From the NCBI GenBank assembly GCA_025463135.1, contig JAOAPY010000030.1, positions 186,001 through 250,000 of the forward strand: a stretch of 64,000 nucleotides of DNA. Reading direction: 5' to 3'. Below are positions 1 through 7,388 of this stretch, one piece after another; positions within the stretch are counted from its first letter, which is position 1; each line of letters begins with the position of its first letter. The stretch comes from Acidobacteriota bacterium (GTDB lineage Bacteria; Acidobacteriota; Blastocatellia; Pyrinomonadales; Pyrinomonadaceae). The position numbers and the translations under genes are program-made. The notes beneath the pieces are model-generated. The model ran no database searches. It was not told the origin of the DNA and saw only the letters and a list, made by a program, of their open reading frames with translations.

Positions 1-1
1 G

Positions 2-130
2 TTTCGCCTGAAAGACGGCAAGATTCAATCCTTCAACTGCTATCCGTCAGGGACCGTGATGCTGGCGCAGCTGGGCCTCCTGGAAATCTCGACCGGCCGG
101 GATCAACGAACAGATCAGGTGAAGTTATGA
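2..130 (+). CDS. C-terminal end of a SnoaL/NTF2-like protein (partial)
   Basis: The reading frame is open from the window edge and ends at a TGA at 128-130; only about 42 residues are visible. The fragment (FRLKDGKIQSFNCYPSG and onward) has the pattern of the last beta-strands of SnoaL-like/NTF2-fold proteins, in which a 'DGKI...' turn precedes the final strand. Its stop codon overlaps the ATG of the next frame (ATGA), an arrangement typical of translational coupling. The next frame is an aldehyde dehydrogenase remnant, so the pair was probably once an operon. Family assignment is by motif only and the substrate is unknown. Confidence 0.55.
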   Translation, partial: FRLKDGKIQSFNCYPSGTVMLAQLGLLEISTGRDQRTDQVKL

Positions 131-295
131 CATCCACGCAAATCGAGGTGAAAGATTACCGCTACTTCGCCGGCAACCAGTGGTGAAAGGCTGCGGACGA
201 TCAGTTTTTCGAAGTTCACGAGCGGCTGCCTGGATGATTTCAGCGACGTGATTTGGATCAACTCGCACAGCGGGCAGCGTCAATATCCTTTCTGA
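127..295 (+). pseudogene. Aldehyde dehydrogenase scar (N- and C-terminal pieces)
   Basis: The frame starting at 127 reads MTSTQIEVKDYRYFAGNQW, then a stop, then KAADDQFFEVHE, the usual N-terminus of an NAD(P)-dependent aldehyde dehydrogenase. From 248, in a different frame, it reads VIWINSHSGQRQYPF and then stops. This resembles the conserved near-C-terminal segment of the same family (G-x-V/I-W-I-N ... P-F). The intervening 390 or so codons, including the catalytic Cys and Glu, are gone. I read this as a gene reduced by internal deletion plus a point stop; it cannot encode an active enzyme. Confidence 0.6.
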
Positions 296-368
296 TCGAA
301 GAGCGACCTAATTGAGAGTTAAAGGTTCAACGTATTAGAGATTCAAAGATGAAGTATTGGAGGCTGAC

Positions 369-1223
369 ATGAAAATCGGTGTAAGTGGCGCCAGCGGTCA
401 TTTGGGCAGGGCCACGGTTGCGGAATTCGTGCAACGGTCCGGCGGTCACGAAGTCGTGGGGATCTCGCGCACGCCCGAGACCATCACTGCGCCGGCCCAG
501 CAGCGGTTTGGAGACTACAACCAGCCCGAAAGTCTTGCGGAGGCCTATGCGGGTCTCGATCGTCTGCTCATCATTCCGAGCCTCGATGCCGGAAAGCGCG
601 GGGCGCAGAACGTCGCTGCGATCGACGCGGCCGTGAAGGCGGGCGTCAAGCATATCGTCTTCATGTCGGCCGCCGGCGCGCGCCAGGCCGAGGGGCCGGT
701 GCTCGGAACCCCCTACTGGTGGGGCGAGCAGCGTCTCATCGCCACGGCGCCGGCGTGGACCATCCTGCGCATGAACTTCTATGCCGAAAGCTTCGCGCAG
801 CAGGCGCAGATGTCGCTGGCCCAGGGCGTGCTGGCCGGGCTCGCCGAGAACCGGGTTGCTTTCGTGGCGCGCGGTGACGTGGCAGCCGCCGCAGCGGGAA
901 TCCTGATCGGCGACGGCCATGCCGGCGCTACCTACAACGCTACCGGCCCCGAGCGCCTGTCGGGTGGTGAACGCGCGGCCCTCGTCGCCGAAATTGCTGG
1001 TCGGCCGCTTGCGTTCCTTGTCATCACGGAAGAGCAATTACGCGCCGGACTGACGCAGGCGAGTCTGCCGGAGCAGGTCGTCAATACCGTCATCAGCATC
1101 CAGACGAGCTTCGCGGAGGGTGCGTTCGACATTTTGACCGGCGACGTCGAGCGCCTGGGCGGCTGGCCGCCCAAGCCTCTCCGCGACGTGCTTGCCGCGA
1201 CGCTGAAGTCTCCTTCGGCTTGA
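369..1223 (+). CDS. Atypical SDR / NmrA-like NAD(P)H-dependent oxidoreductase
   Basis: A cytoplasmic Rossmann-fold protein of about 284 residues. The N-terminus MKIGVSGASGHLG is the glycine-rich dinucleotide-binding turn of atypical short-chain dehydrogenases of the NmrA/quinone oxidoreductase 2 type. The central part (HIVFMSAAGAR, WTILRMNFYAES) also matches that family, in which the classical Tyr-x3-Lys pair is often lost. I chose the ATG at 369 because GGAGG at 359-363 sits 5 bases before it; a TTG at 357 is in frame but lies on the ribosome binding site itself. A second NmrA-type gene follows after a palindromic repeat element. Substrate is unknown; a role in quinone or electrophile detoxification is inference. 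Confidence 0.85.
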   Translation: MKIGVSGASGHLGRATVAEFVQRSGGHEVVGISRTPETITAPAQQRFGDYNQPESLAEAYAGLDRLLIIPSLDAGKRGAQNVAAIDAAVKAGVKHIVFMSAAGARQAEGPVLGTPYWWGEQRLIATAPAWTILRMNFYAESFAQQAQMSLAQGVLAGLAENRVAFVARGDVAAAAAGILIGDGHAGATYNATGPERLSGGERAALVAEIAGRPLAFLVITEEQLRAGLTQASLPEQVVNTVISIQTSFAEGAFDILTGDVERLGGWPPKPLRDVLAATLKSPSA

Positions 1224-1294
1224 AGGTTGAAGATTACCGTCGGCGCCGCCGGGGCGCGATTGAATCTTGGGTACTGGGGTAAATGTGTGTTGCT

Positions 1295-1485
1295 CTTCGT
1301 CGCAGAGCGATGGCTGACTTTAGCCCGGCCTTTTAAGGCCGGAGAACAGGGCGCGAGACTTAGGTCGTCGCGTGAGCGACGATTGAGAGTTCATTCCGTC
1401 GTCGCTATGCGACGAGAATGTATCGGTGCTTGTGATCCCGGCCTTAAAAGGCCGGGCTAAAGTCAGCCGTCGCTCCGCGACGAAG
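1295..1485. repeat. Paired-palindrome (REPIN/MITE-like) element with 48-bp inverted arms
   Basis: The arm at 1295-1342 is the reverse complement of 1438-1485 with about two mismatches; both contain the palindrome GGCCTTTTAAGGCC. The 95-base core holds further small hairpins built on GTCGTCGC...GCGACGA (about 1364-1383 and 1398-1415). No open frame of interest crosses it. The element fills most of the 330-base gap between the two NmrA-type genes. Two inverted palindromes around a short core is the architecture of REPINs or non-autonomous mobile repeats; the mobilising enzyme is not in the window. Confidence 0.75.
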
Positions 1486-1551
1486 ACTAACTACAACACA
1501 ATTACTCCACTACCAAATCTTGAATGATTGCAGATGAAAGGGAGGACCAAG

Positions 1552-2478
1552 ATGTTATCGAACAATAAAAAACTGATCGCCGTGATCGGTGCAACGGGAC
1601 AGCAGGGAGGCGGAGTTGTACGTGCCCTGCAAGCCCGCGGACAATTCAAGGTGCGAGCACTGACTCGCAATCCAGACAAGCATGGCGAACTCGCAGAGGA
1701 AGTCGTCGAGGCAGACTTAGGCAAACCGGACACACTCAAAGCTGCATTTGAAGCGGCACACGGAGTTTTCCTGGTCACCAATTTTCGGGAAGCAGGAGCT
1801 GATGAGCTCAAGCAGGCGACGGCGGCCATACGCGCCGCCAAAGATGCCGGGGTCAAACACTTTATCTGGTCAACCCTGCCTAACGTAGAAGCGATCAGCG
1901 GTGGCAAGTTCGACGTTCCCCACTTTACCGGCAAGGCCAAAATCGATCAGGTTGTGAAGGATGGCGGCTTTGAGAATTACACCTTCGTCATCGCTCCTTT
2001 CTACTACCAAAATCTAGCGGGCGCCCTTGGTCCGCACAAGCAGGCAGACGGATCAATGGGCTGGGCTCTTCCTCTTGATCCGACGCTGCGGGTCATTCAC
2101 ATGGGCGATATTAACGAACTCGGTGATATCGTGGCCGGCGCCTTCGCACACCCGGATGAGGCAGGCAATGGTCAGTATCTTCCACTCGTCGGTGATTTCA
2201 TGAGCTTTAATGAAATCGTTGAGACGCTAAATCGACAAGGGCATGACTTTTCATACAAGCAGGTCCCAAAGGAAGTCTTCGCGGGTTCCTTTCCAGGAGC
2301 AAACGAAATTGCTGAGATGTTCAGTTACTGGGAAGCCCATACTTATCTGGGTTCGGATTCGTCCGATCAAATTGCTCTCGCAAACAAAGCAGCAGGCCGA
2401 GAACCGACCCGGTTTTCGATCTGGGCTGGGGAGAATTTTCCCAAACCGCTCAACGCCACTGGCGGCGCACAACACTGA
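1552..2478 (+). CDS. NmrA family NAD(P)-binding protein
   Basis: About 308 residues starting MLSNNKKLIAVIGATGQQGGGV, the NmrA/HSCARG glycine motif (G-A-T-G-x-Q-G-G-x-V). Further family landmarks are VFLVTNF near residue 80 and KHFIWSTLPN near residue 110. These proteins bind NADP and act either as redox-state sensors or as atypical reductases; the sequence does not decide which. Start choice: AGGGAGG at 1539-1545 lies 6 bases before the ATG at 1552; earlier in-frame TTG (1528) and ATG (1534) codons precede this site. A truncated DoxX gene follows 40 bases downstream, suggesting a former small-redox operon. Confidence 0.87.
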   Translation: MLSNNKKLIAVIGATGQQGGGVVRALQARGQFKVRALTRNPDKHGELAEEVVEADLGKPDTLKAAFEAAHGVFLVTNFREAGADELKQATAAIRAAKDAGVKHFIWSTLPNVEAISGGKFDVPHFTGKAKIDQVVKDGGFENYTFVIAPFYYQNLAGALGPHKQADGSMGWALPLDPTLRVIHMGDINELGDIVAGAFAHPDEAGNGQYLPLVGDFMSFNEIVETLNRQGHDFSYKQVPKEVFAGSFPGANEIAEMFSYWEAHTYLGSDSSDQIALANKAAGREPTRFSIWAGENFPKPLNATGGAQH

Positions 2479-2518
2479 AATTGGTAAGGTTTTTGAAACT
2501 ATCGAAAAGGAAACGCGA

Positions 2519-2635
2519 ATGAAAATTGTCACCTTGATTGCACGCATTTTACTGGGGCTAGTCTTTGTTGTGTTTGGCCTCAATGGTTTCTTGAATTTTC
2601 TCAGCCTGGGCCCGATGCCGGTGGGATTGGCGTAA
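2519..2635 (+). pseudogene. Truncated DoxX-family membrane protein
   Basis: A 38-codon frame with a plausible ribosome binding site (AAAGGAAACGCG) encodes MKIVTLIARILLGLVFVVFG followed by LNGFLNF. This is the characteristic first transmembrane helix of DoxX-family proteins, which are normally about 130-150 residues with four helices. Translation stops at 2633-2635, and no continuation of the family is recognisable downstream in any frame. It is best read as a 3'-deleted remnant, although a short membrane peptide could still be made. Confidence 0.6.
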
Positions 2636-2748
2636 GGAAAGCAAGCTGTGAAGATCAAATGTGAACGCTACGTTGACGGACTGGAGCAACGCGCTATGTC
2701 TGGATGAGCCTGAAGGAGATCATAACAAGCCTTGAGCTGAGGGACGCG

Positions 2749-3033
2749 ATGACGTGCAAGATTGATCGACTACTTACTCCGGATGGCTTCGTCGTCTTGC
2801 GCGTAAGTGGACGAATTGACCGTGCTTCCGTCGAGGTGCTGCAGGAATTGACAGCGAATGAGGAGACAGCGAAGGGCAGTCTGGCGCTTGATCTCACACA
2901 GGTCACGGTGGTGAGCCTTGAAGCCGTAAGGGCGCTTACCGTTGCGGAGGCCAACGGAATCGAACTTCGAAACTGTCCGCCGTACATTCGCGAATGGATT
3001 TCCTGCGTGAGGGAACGTGGACTGCCCGAGTGA
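2749..3033 (+). CDS. Small STAS-like protein
   Basis: A 94-residue protein (MTCKIDRLLTPDGFVVLRVSG...). It has the alternating beta/alpha pattern of a STAS/anti-sigma-antagonist-like fold: two N-terminal strands, a helix, the strand LALDLTQVTVVSLEAV, then a helix and EANGIELRNCPPYIREWI at the end. Similar small proteins of unknown role are common in Acidobacteria, from general knowledge. GAGGG at 2739-2743 supports the ATG at 2749; an in-frame ATG at 2704 would add 15 residues but lacks a good site. No phosphorylatable Ser in the usual DxS context is evident, so anti-anti-sigma function is not claimed. Confidence 0.65.
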   Translation: MTCKIDRLLTPDGFVVLRVSGRIDRASVEVLQELTANEETAKGSLALDLTQVTVVSLEAVRALTVAEANGIELRNCPPYIREWISCVRERGLPE

Positions 3034-3055
3034 ACCAATCGAACTGAAGCAGGCC

Positions 3056-3251
3056 ATGCTTAGAATCGCTACTATCACCGCAAGCACCCGGCCCGGCCGA
3101 TGGGCGAAGCCGTGCCAGGTGGGCTTACGACATCATGCGAAAATTTACCGACGCCGAATTTGAATTGGTGGACATCGGAGCAATGAAAGCGAATTCAGAA
3201 TTGTGGCGATCCGGGTTATATCTTCAGCCGAAATGCCCGCTCCCTTACTAG
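3056..3251 (+). pseudogene. NADPH-dependent FMN reductase remnant
   Basis: Translation from the ATG at 3056 gives MLRIATITASTRPGR, the flavodoxin-like FMN-binding N-terminus (G/A-S-T-R-P-G-R). After shifts of frame the sequence continues as GEAV and then WAYDIMRKFTDAEFELVDIG, the next conserved part of the same family. The frame then degrades and ends at a TAG at 3249-3251. At least two frameshifts and loss of the C-terminal two thirds show a dead gene. It lies in a run of remnants that begins with the aldehyde dehydrogenase scar. Confidence 0.6.
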
Positions 3252-3380
3252 TTTTTGCATCGAATCATTTATTCTAAGCCAAGTGTCTTTTGCTGAAGGA
3301 AGCTGGGCGAGCAGGTGCCGACTGAGCGTTGCTCGACCCTCGCAGAGAACAGCGAAGCTACGACAACTGTGGAGAAATCA

Positions 3381-5777
3381 ATGGGTAAGCCTGAAGGAAA
3401 AACTGCACTCGCTGGCATGTCCGAGTTGCCTGACGATATCCTCGAACTTCAGCAATTGGCCTTCCGCTATTTTCTGGATCACACAAATGCTCGGAACGGG
3501 CTTGTGGCTGACAACACTCGCGAAGATTCGCCATGCAGCATTGCGGCGACGGGTTTGGGACTGAGTTGTTATCCGGTGGCGGTGAACAATGGCTGGCTAA
3601 AACGTGCGGACGCGGCCGAACGCGTTCTGACCGCGCTGCGATTCTTTGAGCACAGCCCGCAAGGGCCCGAGCCGGATACGACTGGGTACAAGGGATTCTA
3701 TTATCATTTCCTGGAAATGAAAGATGGTCGTCGCGCCGGACTGTGCGAGCTTTCGACAGTGGATAGCGCGTTTCTGCTGGCGGGGATGCTGTTGGCAGGA
3801 ATGTTCTTTGATGCGGACGCGCCGGTTGAACGTGAAATCCGCGAAACCGCCGACGCCCTTTATAGGCGCGCCGACTGGCAGTGGGCCTTGTACGGCGTTC
3901 CGAGCAACGAGAACGACTGGCCGACCATGAGCGTCGAAGATGTCACGATAGTCCACGGAGGCACACCAGAGACTGGCTTCATCAGTTATCGCTACCAGGG
4001 GTACGACGAATCGCTGCTGATGCACGTGCTGGCACTTGGCTCCACAACCTTCGCGCTGCCGCCGGAGTGCTATCGCGCGTGGCAGAAAACGTTCGACTGG
4101 CGAAAACATTACGGAATCGAATACCTCCACATGGGGCCGCTCTTTATCCACCAGCTCAGCCACAGCTGGCTCGATTTACGCGGAATTGTCGATGGGTTCA
4201 TGCAAGACAAAGGACTCGACTATTTCGAGAACAGCCGCCGCGCCACGAACGTGCAGCGCAGTTATGCCGAGGAGAATCCGCGAAAATTCCGAGGGTATGG
4301 ACCGCTCTGTTGGGGTGTAAGTGCCAGCGATGGCCCCGGCCCTGCGACAAAAACCATCGATAAAGTCGATCGAGTTTTCTGGATGTACGAAGCCCGTGGT
4401 GTACCCGACGGACCTGACGACGGCACCCTCGCGCCCGGCGCCGTCGCTGCATCGCTACCCTTTGCACCGGAGCTTGTCATTGACACGCTGAGAGAGTTGG
4501 TTCGCGCGCATCCCGGCTTGCGCAGCGAATATGGCCTGCGCGCCAGCTTTAATCCGACCTTCGGCGACTGGATCAGCTCGCTGAATTACGGCTTGGACCA
4601 GGGCCCGATCGTCATGATGATCGAGAACCACCGTACCGGTCTGCTGTGGAATCTCATGCGACGAAGCCCGTACATCTGGCGAGGATTGCAGAAGGCCGGG
4701 TTCACAGGCGGATGGCTCGAATCAGAACACGAACCGCAATGCCCAAAGGCCGTCAAGGGCCGGTGGCGCGAGCGGGGCACGCCATTCAGCAAGTTGTTCC
4801 AGGGCGCGAAGCAAAGCGAACGACCGGATCCACATCCGACGGCAACCATGCGCGCCGCGAGGATCCATTCCTACGGCGATCCAACCGGCGTCAAAATTGT
4901 TCGGGCTGCTCGACCAGAGCCGGCGCGCGGTCAGGCACTGATCAGAGTGAAAGCAACTGGCGTAAACCCGCTGGACTGGATGGTCGCCGAAGGTAAGGCC
5001 CGCTCGTGGCTCGACCACCGACTGCCGTTGACCCTGGGCTGGGAGTTCGCTGGAATCGTCGAGAAATTAGGCGACGTTGCTGGACGGTTCAAGGTCGGCG
5101 ATGAAGTCTTCGGTATGCTCCATCTGTCGGGAGATGGCGCCGATGCGGAGTTTGCCGTTGGCGACGAAATCGATTTGGCATTGAAGCCCAGCGGACTCGA
5201 TTTCCCCAGTGCGGCGGCCATACCCCTCGGCGCGCTGACAGCGTACCAAGCGCTTTTTGACGCAGCGGAACTGCTTGCGGGGCAGACGGTGCTTATCCAC
5301 GCGGCGGCGGGCGGAGTTGGATCGCTGGCGGTGCAACTCGCAAAGGCGCACGGCGCACGGGTGATCGGCACCGCTTCCGGCGCCGATCACCTCAAGCTGA
5401 TCCGAAAACTCGGCTGCGACGAAACGATCGATTATAAGAAGACTCGCTTTGAAGATTACGTTCACGACGTGGACGTTGTGCTAGACCCTCTGGGCGCTGA
5501 TTCGCAGAAGCGATCTTTCACAGTTCTCAAAAAAGGCGGGATTCTCGTGGCACTGATGGAGGAGCCACGGCAGGACCTCGCACGGGAAAGCGGCGTGCGC
5601 GCTATGATGATTGGCGTCAAGCCCGATGGCAAGCGCCTCGCGGACATAGGAAAGATCATCGACGATGGCAAACTGCGACCCCTCGTTCAAGAGGTTCTTC
5701 CACTGGAACATGCCAAAAAGGCACTAGAACTTAGTCGCAGTCGACACGTCGGAGGCAAGATCGTTTTATCTATCTGA
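3381..5777 (+). CDS. Glucoamylase-family domain fused to an MDR quinone oxidoreductase
   Basis: One uninterrupted frame of about 798 residues. The first 460 residues match the glucoamylase-like family (PF10091/COG5368): LAFRYFLDH, STVDSAFLLAG, GYDESLLMHVLALGS, LDQGPIVMMIENHRTGLLW. That family is normally a complete protein of about 430-460 residues. After a charged linker, MRAARIHSYGDPTGV near residue 490 begins a full zinc-independent medium-chain dehydrogenase of the NADPH:quinone oxidoreductase type. It contains GWEFAGIV, LTAYQAL and the cofactor motif HAAAGGVGSLAVQLAK. No signal peptide is evident. The ATG at 3381 has GGAG about 7 bases upstream; a GTG at 3315 is also in frame. Whether the two domains work together or the fusion arose by loss of a stop is unknown. 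Confidence 0.82.
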   Translation: MGKPEGKTALAGMSELPDDILELQQLAFRYFLDHTNARNGLVADNTREDSPCSIAATGLGLSCYPVAVNNGWLKRADAAERVLTALRFFEHSPQGPEPDTTGYKGFYYHFLEMKDGRRAGLCELSTVDSAFLLAGMLLAGMFFDADAPVEREIRETADALYRRADWQWALYGVPSNENDWPTMSVEDVTIVHGGTPETGFISYRYQGYDESLLMHVLALGSTTFALPPECYRAWQKTFDWRKHYGIEYLHMGPLFIHQLSHSWLDLRGIVDGFMQDKGLDYFENSRRATNVQRSYAEENPRKFRGYGPLCWGVSASDGPGPATKTIDKVDRVFWMYEARGVPDGPDDGTLAPGAVAASLPFAPELVIDTLRELVRAHPGLRSEYGLRASFNPTFGDWISSLNYGLDQGPIVMMIENHRTGLLWNLMRRSPYIWRGLQKAGFTGGWLESEHEPQCPKAVKGRWRERGTPFSKLFQGAKQSERPDPHPTATMRAARIHSYGDPTGVKIVRAARPEPARGQALIRVKATGVNPLDWMVAEGKARSWLDHRLPLTLGWEFAGIVEKLGDVAGRFKVGDEVFGMLHLSGDGADAEFAVGDEIDLALKPSGLDFPSAAAIPLGALTAYQALFDAAELLAGQTVLIHAAAGGVGSLAVQLAKAHGARVIGTASGADHLKLIRKLGCDETIDYKKTRFEDYVHDVDVVLDPLGADSQKRSFTVLKKGGILVALMEEPRQDLARESGVRAMMIGVKPDGKRLADIGKIIDDGKLRPLVQEVLPLEHAKKALELSRSRHVGGKIVLSI

Positions 5778-5894
5778 CCGACAACATCGGCGCGCTTTCG
5801 GAAGATGGCGAGGCGCAGAAATAGATGAGCGAGATCCGGCCGATTGACAACGAAAGAAAGATCAGGGGGCAGCCTAAAGGCCTGGCAACACCTA

Positions 5895-6156
5895 GTGTGG
5901 TGACTCTAAAGTCCTAAACATAAGTGCTGCCTCGCCGCAGAGCGGCGAAATGTTTATAGACAAGTAGCCGAAAATATTTCCTCGCTCCAGAGGAGCATAA
6001 TGTGCCTTTCGGAAACCCAATGTTTCGCTCCTAACGGAGCGATGAACAAGATTTTCCAACTGTCGAAGGCTATAAACATCTCGCCCCTAATGGGGCGAAG
6101 ACTACAACCTCGAAATTTTAGACCGATTTGTTGCGCGAACTTTGGAGTCAAGACAC
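5895..6156. mobile_element. MITE-like element with imperfect terminal inverted repeats and TA flanks
   Basis: The ends GTGTGGTGACTCTAAAGT (5895-5912) and ACTTTGGAGTCAAGACAC (6139-6156) are inverted copies with about three mismatches, and each is flanked by TA (5893-5894, 6157-6158). TA flanks are the target duplication of IS630/mariner-type transposons. Inside is a second inverted pair (AATGTTTATAG near 5949 and CTATAAACAT near 6070) and short hairpins such as CGCTCCTAACGGAGCG (about 6026-6041). No transposase is encoded, so it would be non-autonomous. It occupies about half of the 516-base gap between the fusion gene and the cytochrome gene; the rest shows nothing recognisable. Confidence 0.6.
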
Positions 6157-6293
6157 TAGCTACGGAGTGTGAATCACTGAGAGCCCGCAATCCGCAGCCC
6201 GCTTAGCAGTGTCAACGCTGTTCGTCGCTCAGCACGACATATTAATGGTGTTAGACTAACGGAAAACGACCAGTCGCTTCGCGGCCCTTGTTC

Positions 6294-6797
6294 CTACCGT
6301 TCATTCCAGTGCGCTTCAACCGCTGGAGGCAGGTCTTGTGAGTTCTTGAGGAGGCTTACGAGCTGCCAAATCTCATCGTCTGACAGCATGCCTCCCCAGG
6401 CCGGCATGCCGGTGTTTCTGATCCCGTGTTTGATCACCCAGAAGAGCTGCACCTCTGCGTATGGGTACATTCGTGCCGGAAGTTGCGGCGCCGGAGGGTA
6501 GAACGATTGACCGTAAACACTTGAGTTGCCGCCGGGCGTGCTGTGACACCTCGCACACATTGCTTTGTAAGTGTCCACCGCAGCTTTCAGATTGTCTTCG
6601 TTGAGAGGGACTGGATTCGTTTCTCCAGACGCATGGCGGACAATGGAAGCATGAAGCACCGCAGGCATAATCCGCGCTTCAAGATTTGAGTGAGGGCCGT
6701 CAGCGCTTACCGGCATCAAGCCGAGTCTTGTTATCGCGAGAGCTGACAACAACAGAAGCATAAATGTCAGAACTGAACCTAAGAGGATTTTTCTCAT
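6294..6797 (-). CDS. Exported monohaem cytochrome c
   Basis: A 167-residue protein with an N-terminal hydrophobic segment (MRKILLGSVLTFMLLLLSAL) acting as signal or anchor. The single haem motif CARCH is at residues 81-85, and a methionine in NTGMPAWGG near residue 129 is the likely axial ligand. The closing DDEIWQLVSLLK helix is typical of class I cytochromes c. It would act as a periplasmic electron carrier. It is the last gene of a minus-strand run after the CuA cupredoxin, separated by a 30-bp inverted repeat (6905-7001) that could weaken or end the transcript. The physiological partner is unknown. Confidence 0.85.
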   Translation of the reverse strand: MRKILLGSVLTFMLLLLSALAITRLGLMPVSADGPHSNLEARIMPAVLHASIVRHASGETNPVPLNEDNLKAAVDTYKAMCARCHSTPGGNSSVYGQSFYPPAPQLPARMYPYAEVQLFWVIKHGIRNTGMPAWGGMLSDDEIWQLVSLLKNSQDLPPAVEAHWNER

Positions 6798-6904
6798 GTG
6801 ACTTCTATTGGCGTTCGGTTATCCGCCACGGACAGGGTACTGGCCTAATTTTGTAATTGAGTGCCTAGAGAGTCTATGAGCGCCATCGCCGAGTTGGGCG
6901 ATGA

Positions 6905-7001
6905 AGTCAGTACCGGGAGCGGTAGCGACCGGGTTACTTTCCGGACGAACGCGACCCTGGCGCGACTTGAGACCCGGTCGCTACCGCTCCCGGTACAGAC
7001 T
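6905..7001. repeat. 30-bp inverted repeat with 37-base core (ACCGGGAGCGG family)
   Basis: Positions 6905-6934 and 6972-7001 are reverse complements with one mismatch, centred on ACCGGGAGCGGTAGCGACCG. The same motif occurs in the same paired arrangement at 44499-44607, so this is a dispersed family rather than a private hairpin. It lies between the cupredoxin and cytochrome genes, whose messages would fold strongly here. Confidence 0.8.
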
Positions 7002-7008
7002 GCGTAAC

Positions 7009-7386
7009 TCACTCAGTGACGATCACTGTTCCCGTCATCTCTTCGTGCCCATCACCGCAGAACACGTCGCATGAAAAGGTGAACTTGCCCGTCTTGTCCG
7101 GCGTGAATCGAATACGACTAACCTTGCCCGGCGAAATGTTGGCGCGCACACCAAAGGCCCGCAGGTTGAATCCATGTTCGCGATCGGCGGAGGATATCTC
7201 GAACACCACGGGCTCACCTTTTTTCAAAGTGATTGAATCCGGGCTGAAGTCGAATTTCTTGGCGGTGATGTGAATTACTCTCTCGGCCGGCACCGCGTTC
7301 GCTCTCGTATAAATTAGTAAGCCCGAAACAACTGCGCTCACCAACAGCACACCCGTTAGTAGAATTCTCTTTTTATTGTGATTCAT
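7009..7386 (-). CDS. Membrane-anchored CuA-type cupredoxin (cytochrome oxidase subunit II-like)
   Basis: A 125-residue protein with one N-terminal hydrophobic segment (ILLTGVLLVSAVVSGLLIY) followed by a cupredoxin domain. The C-terminal CDVFCGDGHEEM has the C-x3-C-x3-H-x2-M spacing of the binuclear CuA centre of cytochrome c oxidase subunit II. His71 (REHGFN) is the expected fifth ligand. The Glu usually found between the cysteines is Val here; that residue binds copper only by its backbone carbonyl. It lacks the two-helix hairpin of a true subunit II and has no subunit I gene nearby. It probably delivers or stores electrons or copper in the periplasm. It begins 2 bases after the metallophosphoesterase stop, indicating an operon. 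Confidence 0.85.
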   Translation of the reverse strand: MNHNKKRILLTGVLLVSAVVSGLLIYTRANAVPAERVIHITAKKFDFSPDSITLKKGEPVVFEISSADREHGFNLRAFGVRANISPGKVSRIRFTPDKTGKFTFSCDVFCGDGHEEMTGTVIVTE

Positions 7387-7388
7387 TG

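Noticed and set aside
327-1037. Long minus-strand open frame of 236 codons opposite the first SDR gene
   Set aside because: It is antisense to a gene with a strong ribosome binding site and clear family motifs; its product is Arg/Gly-rich with no family pattern, as expected for a shadow in GC-rich DNA.
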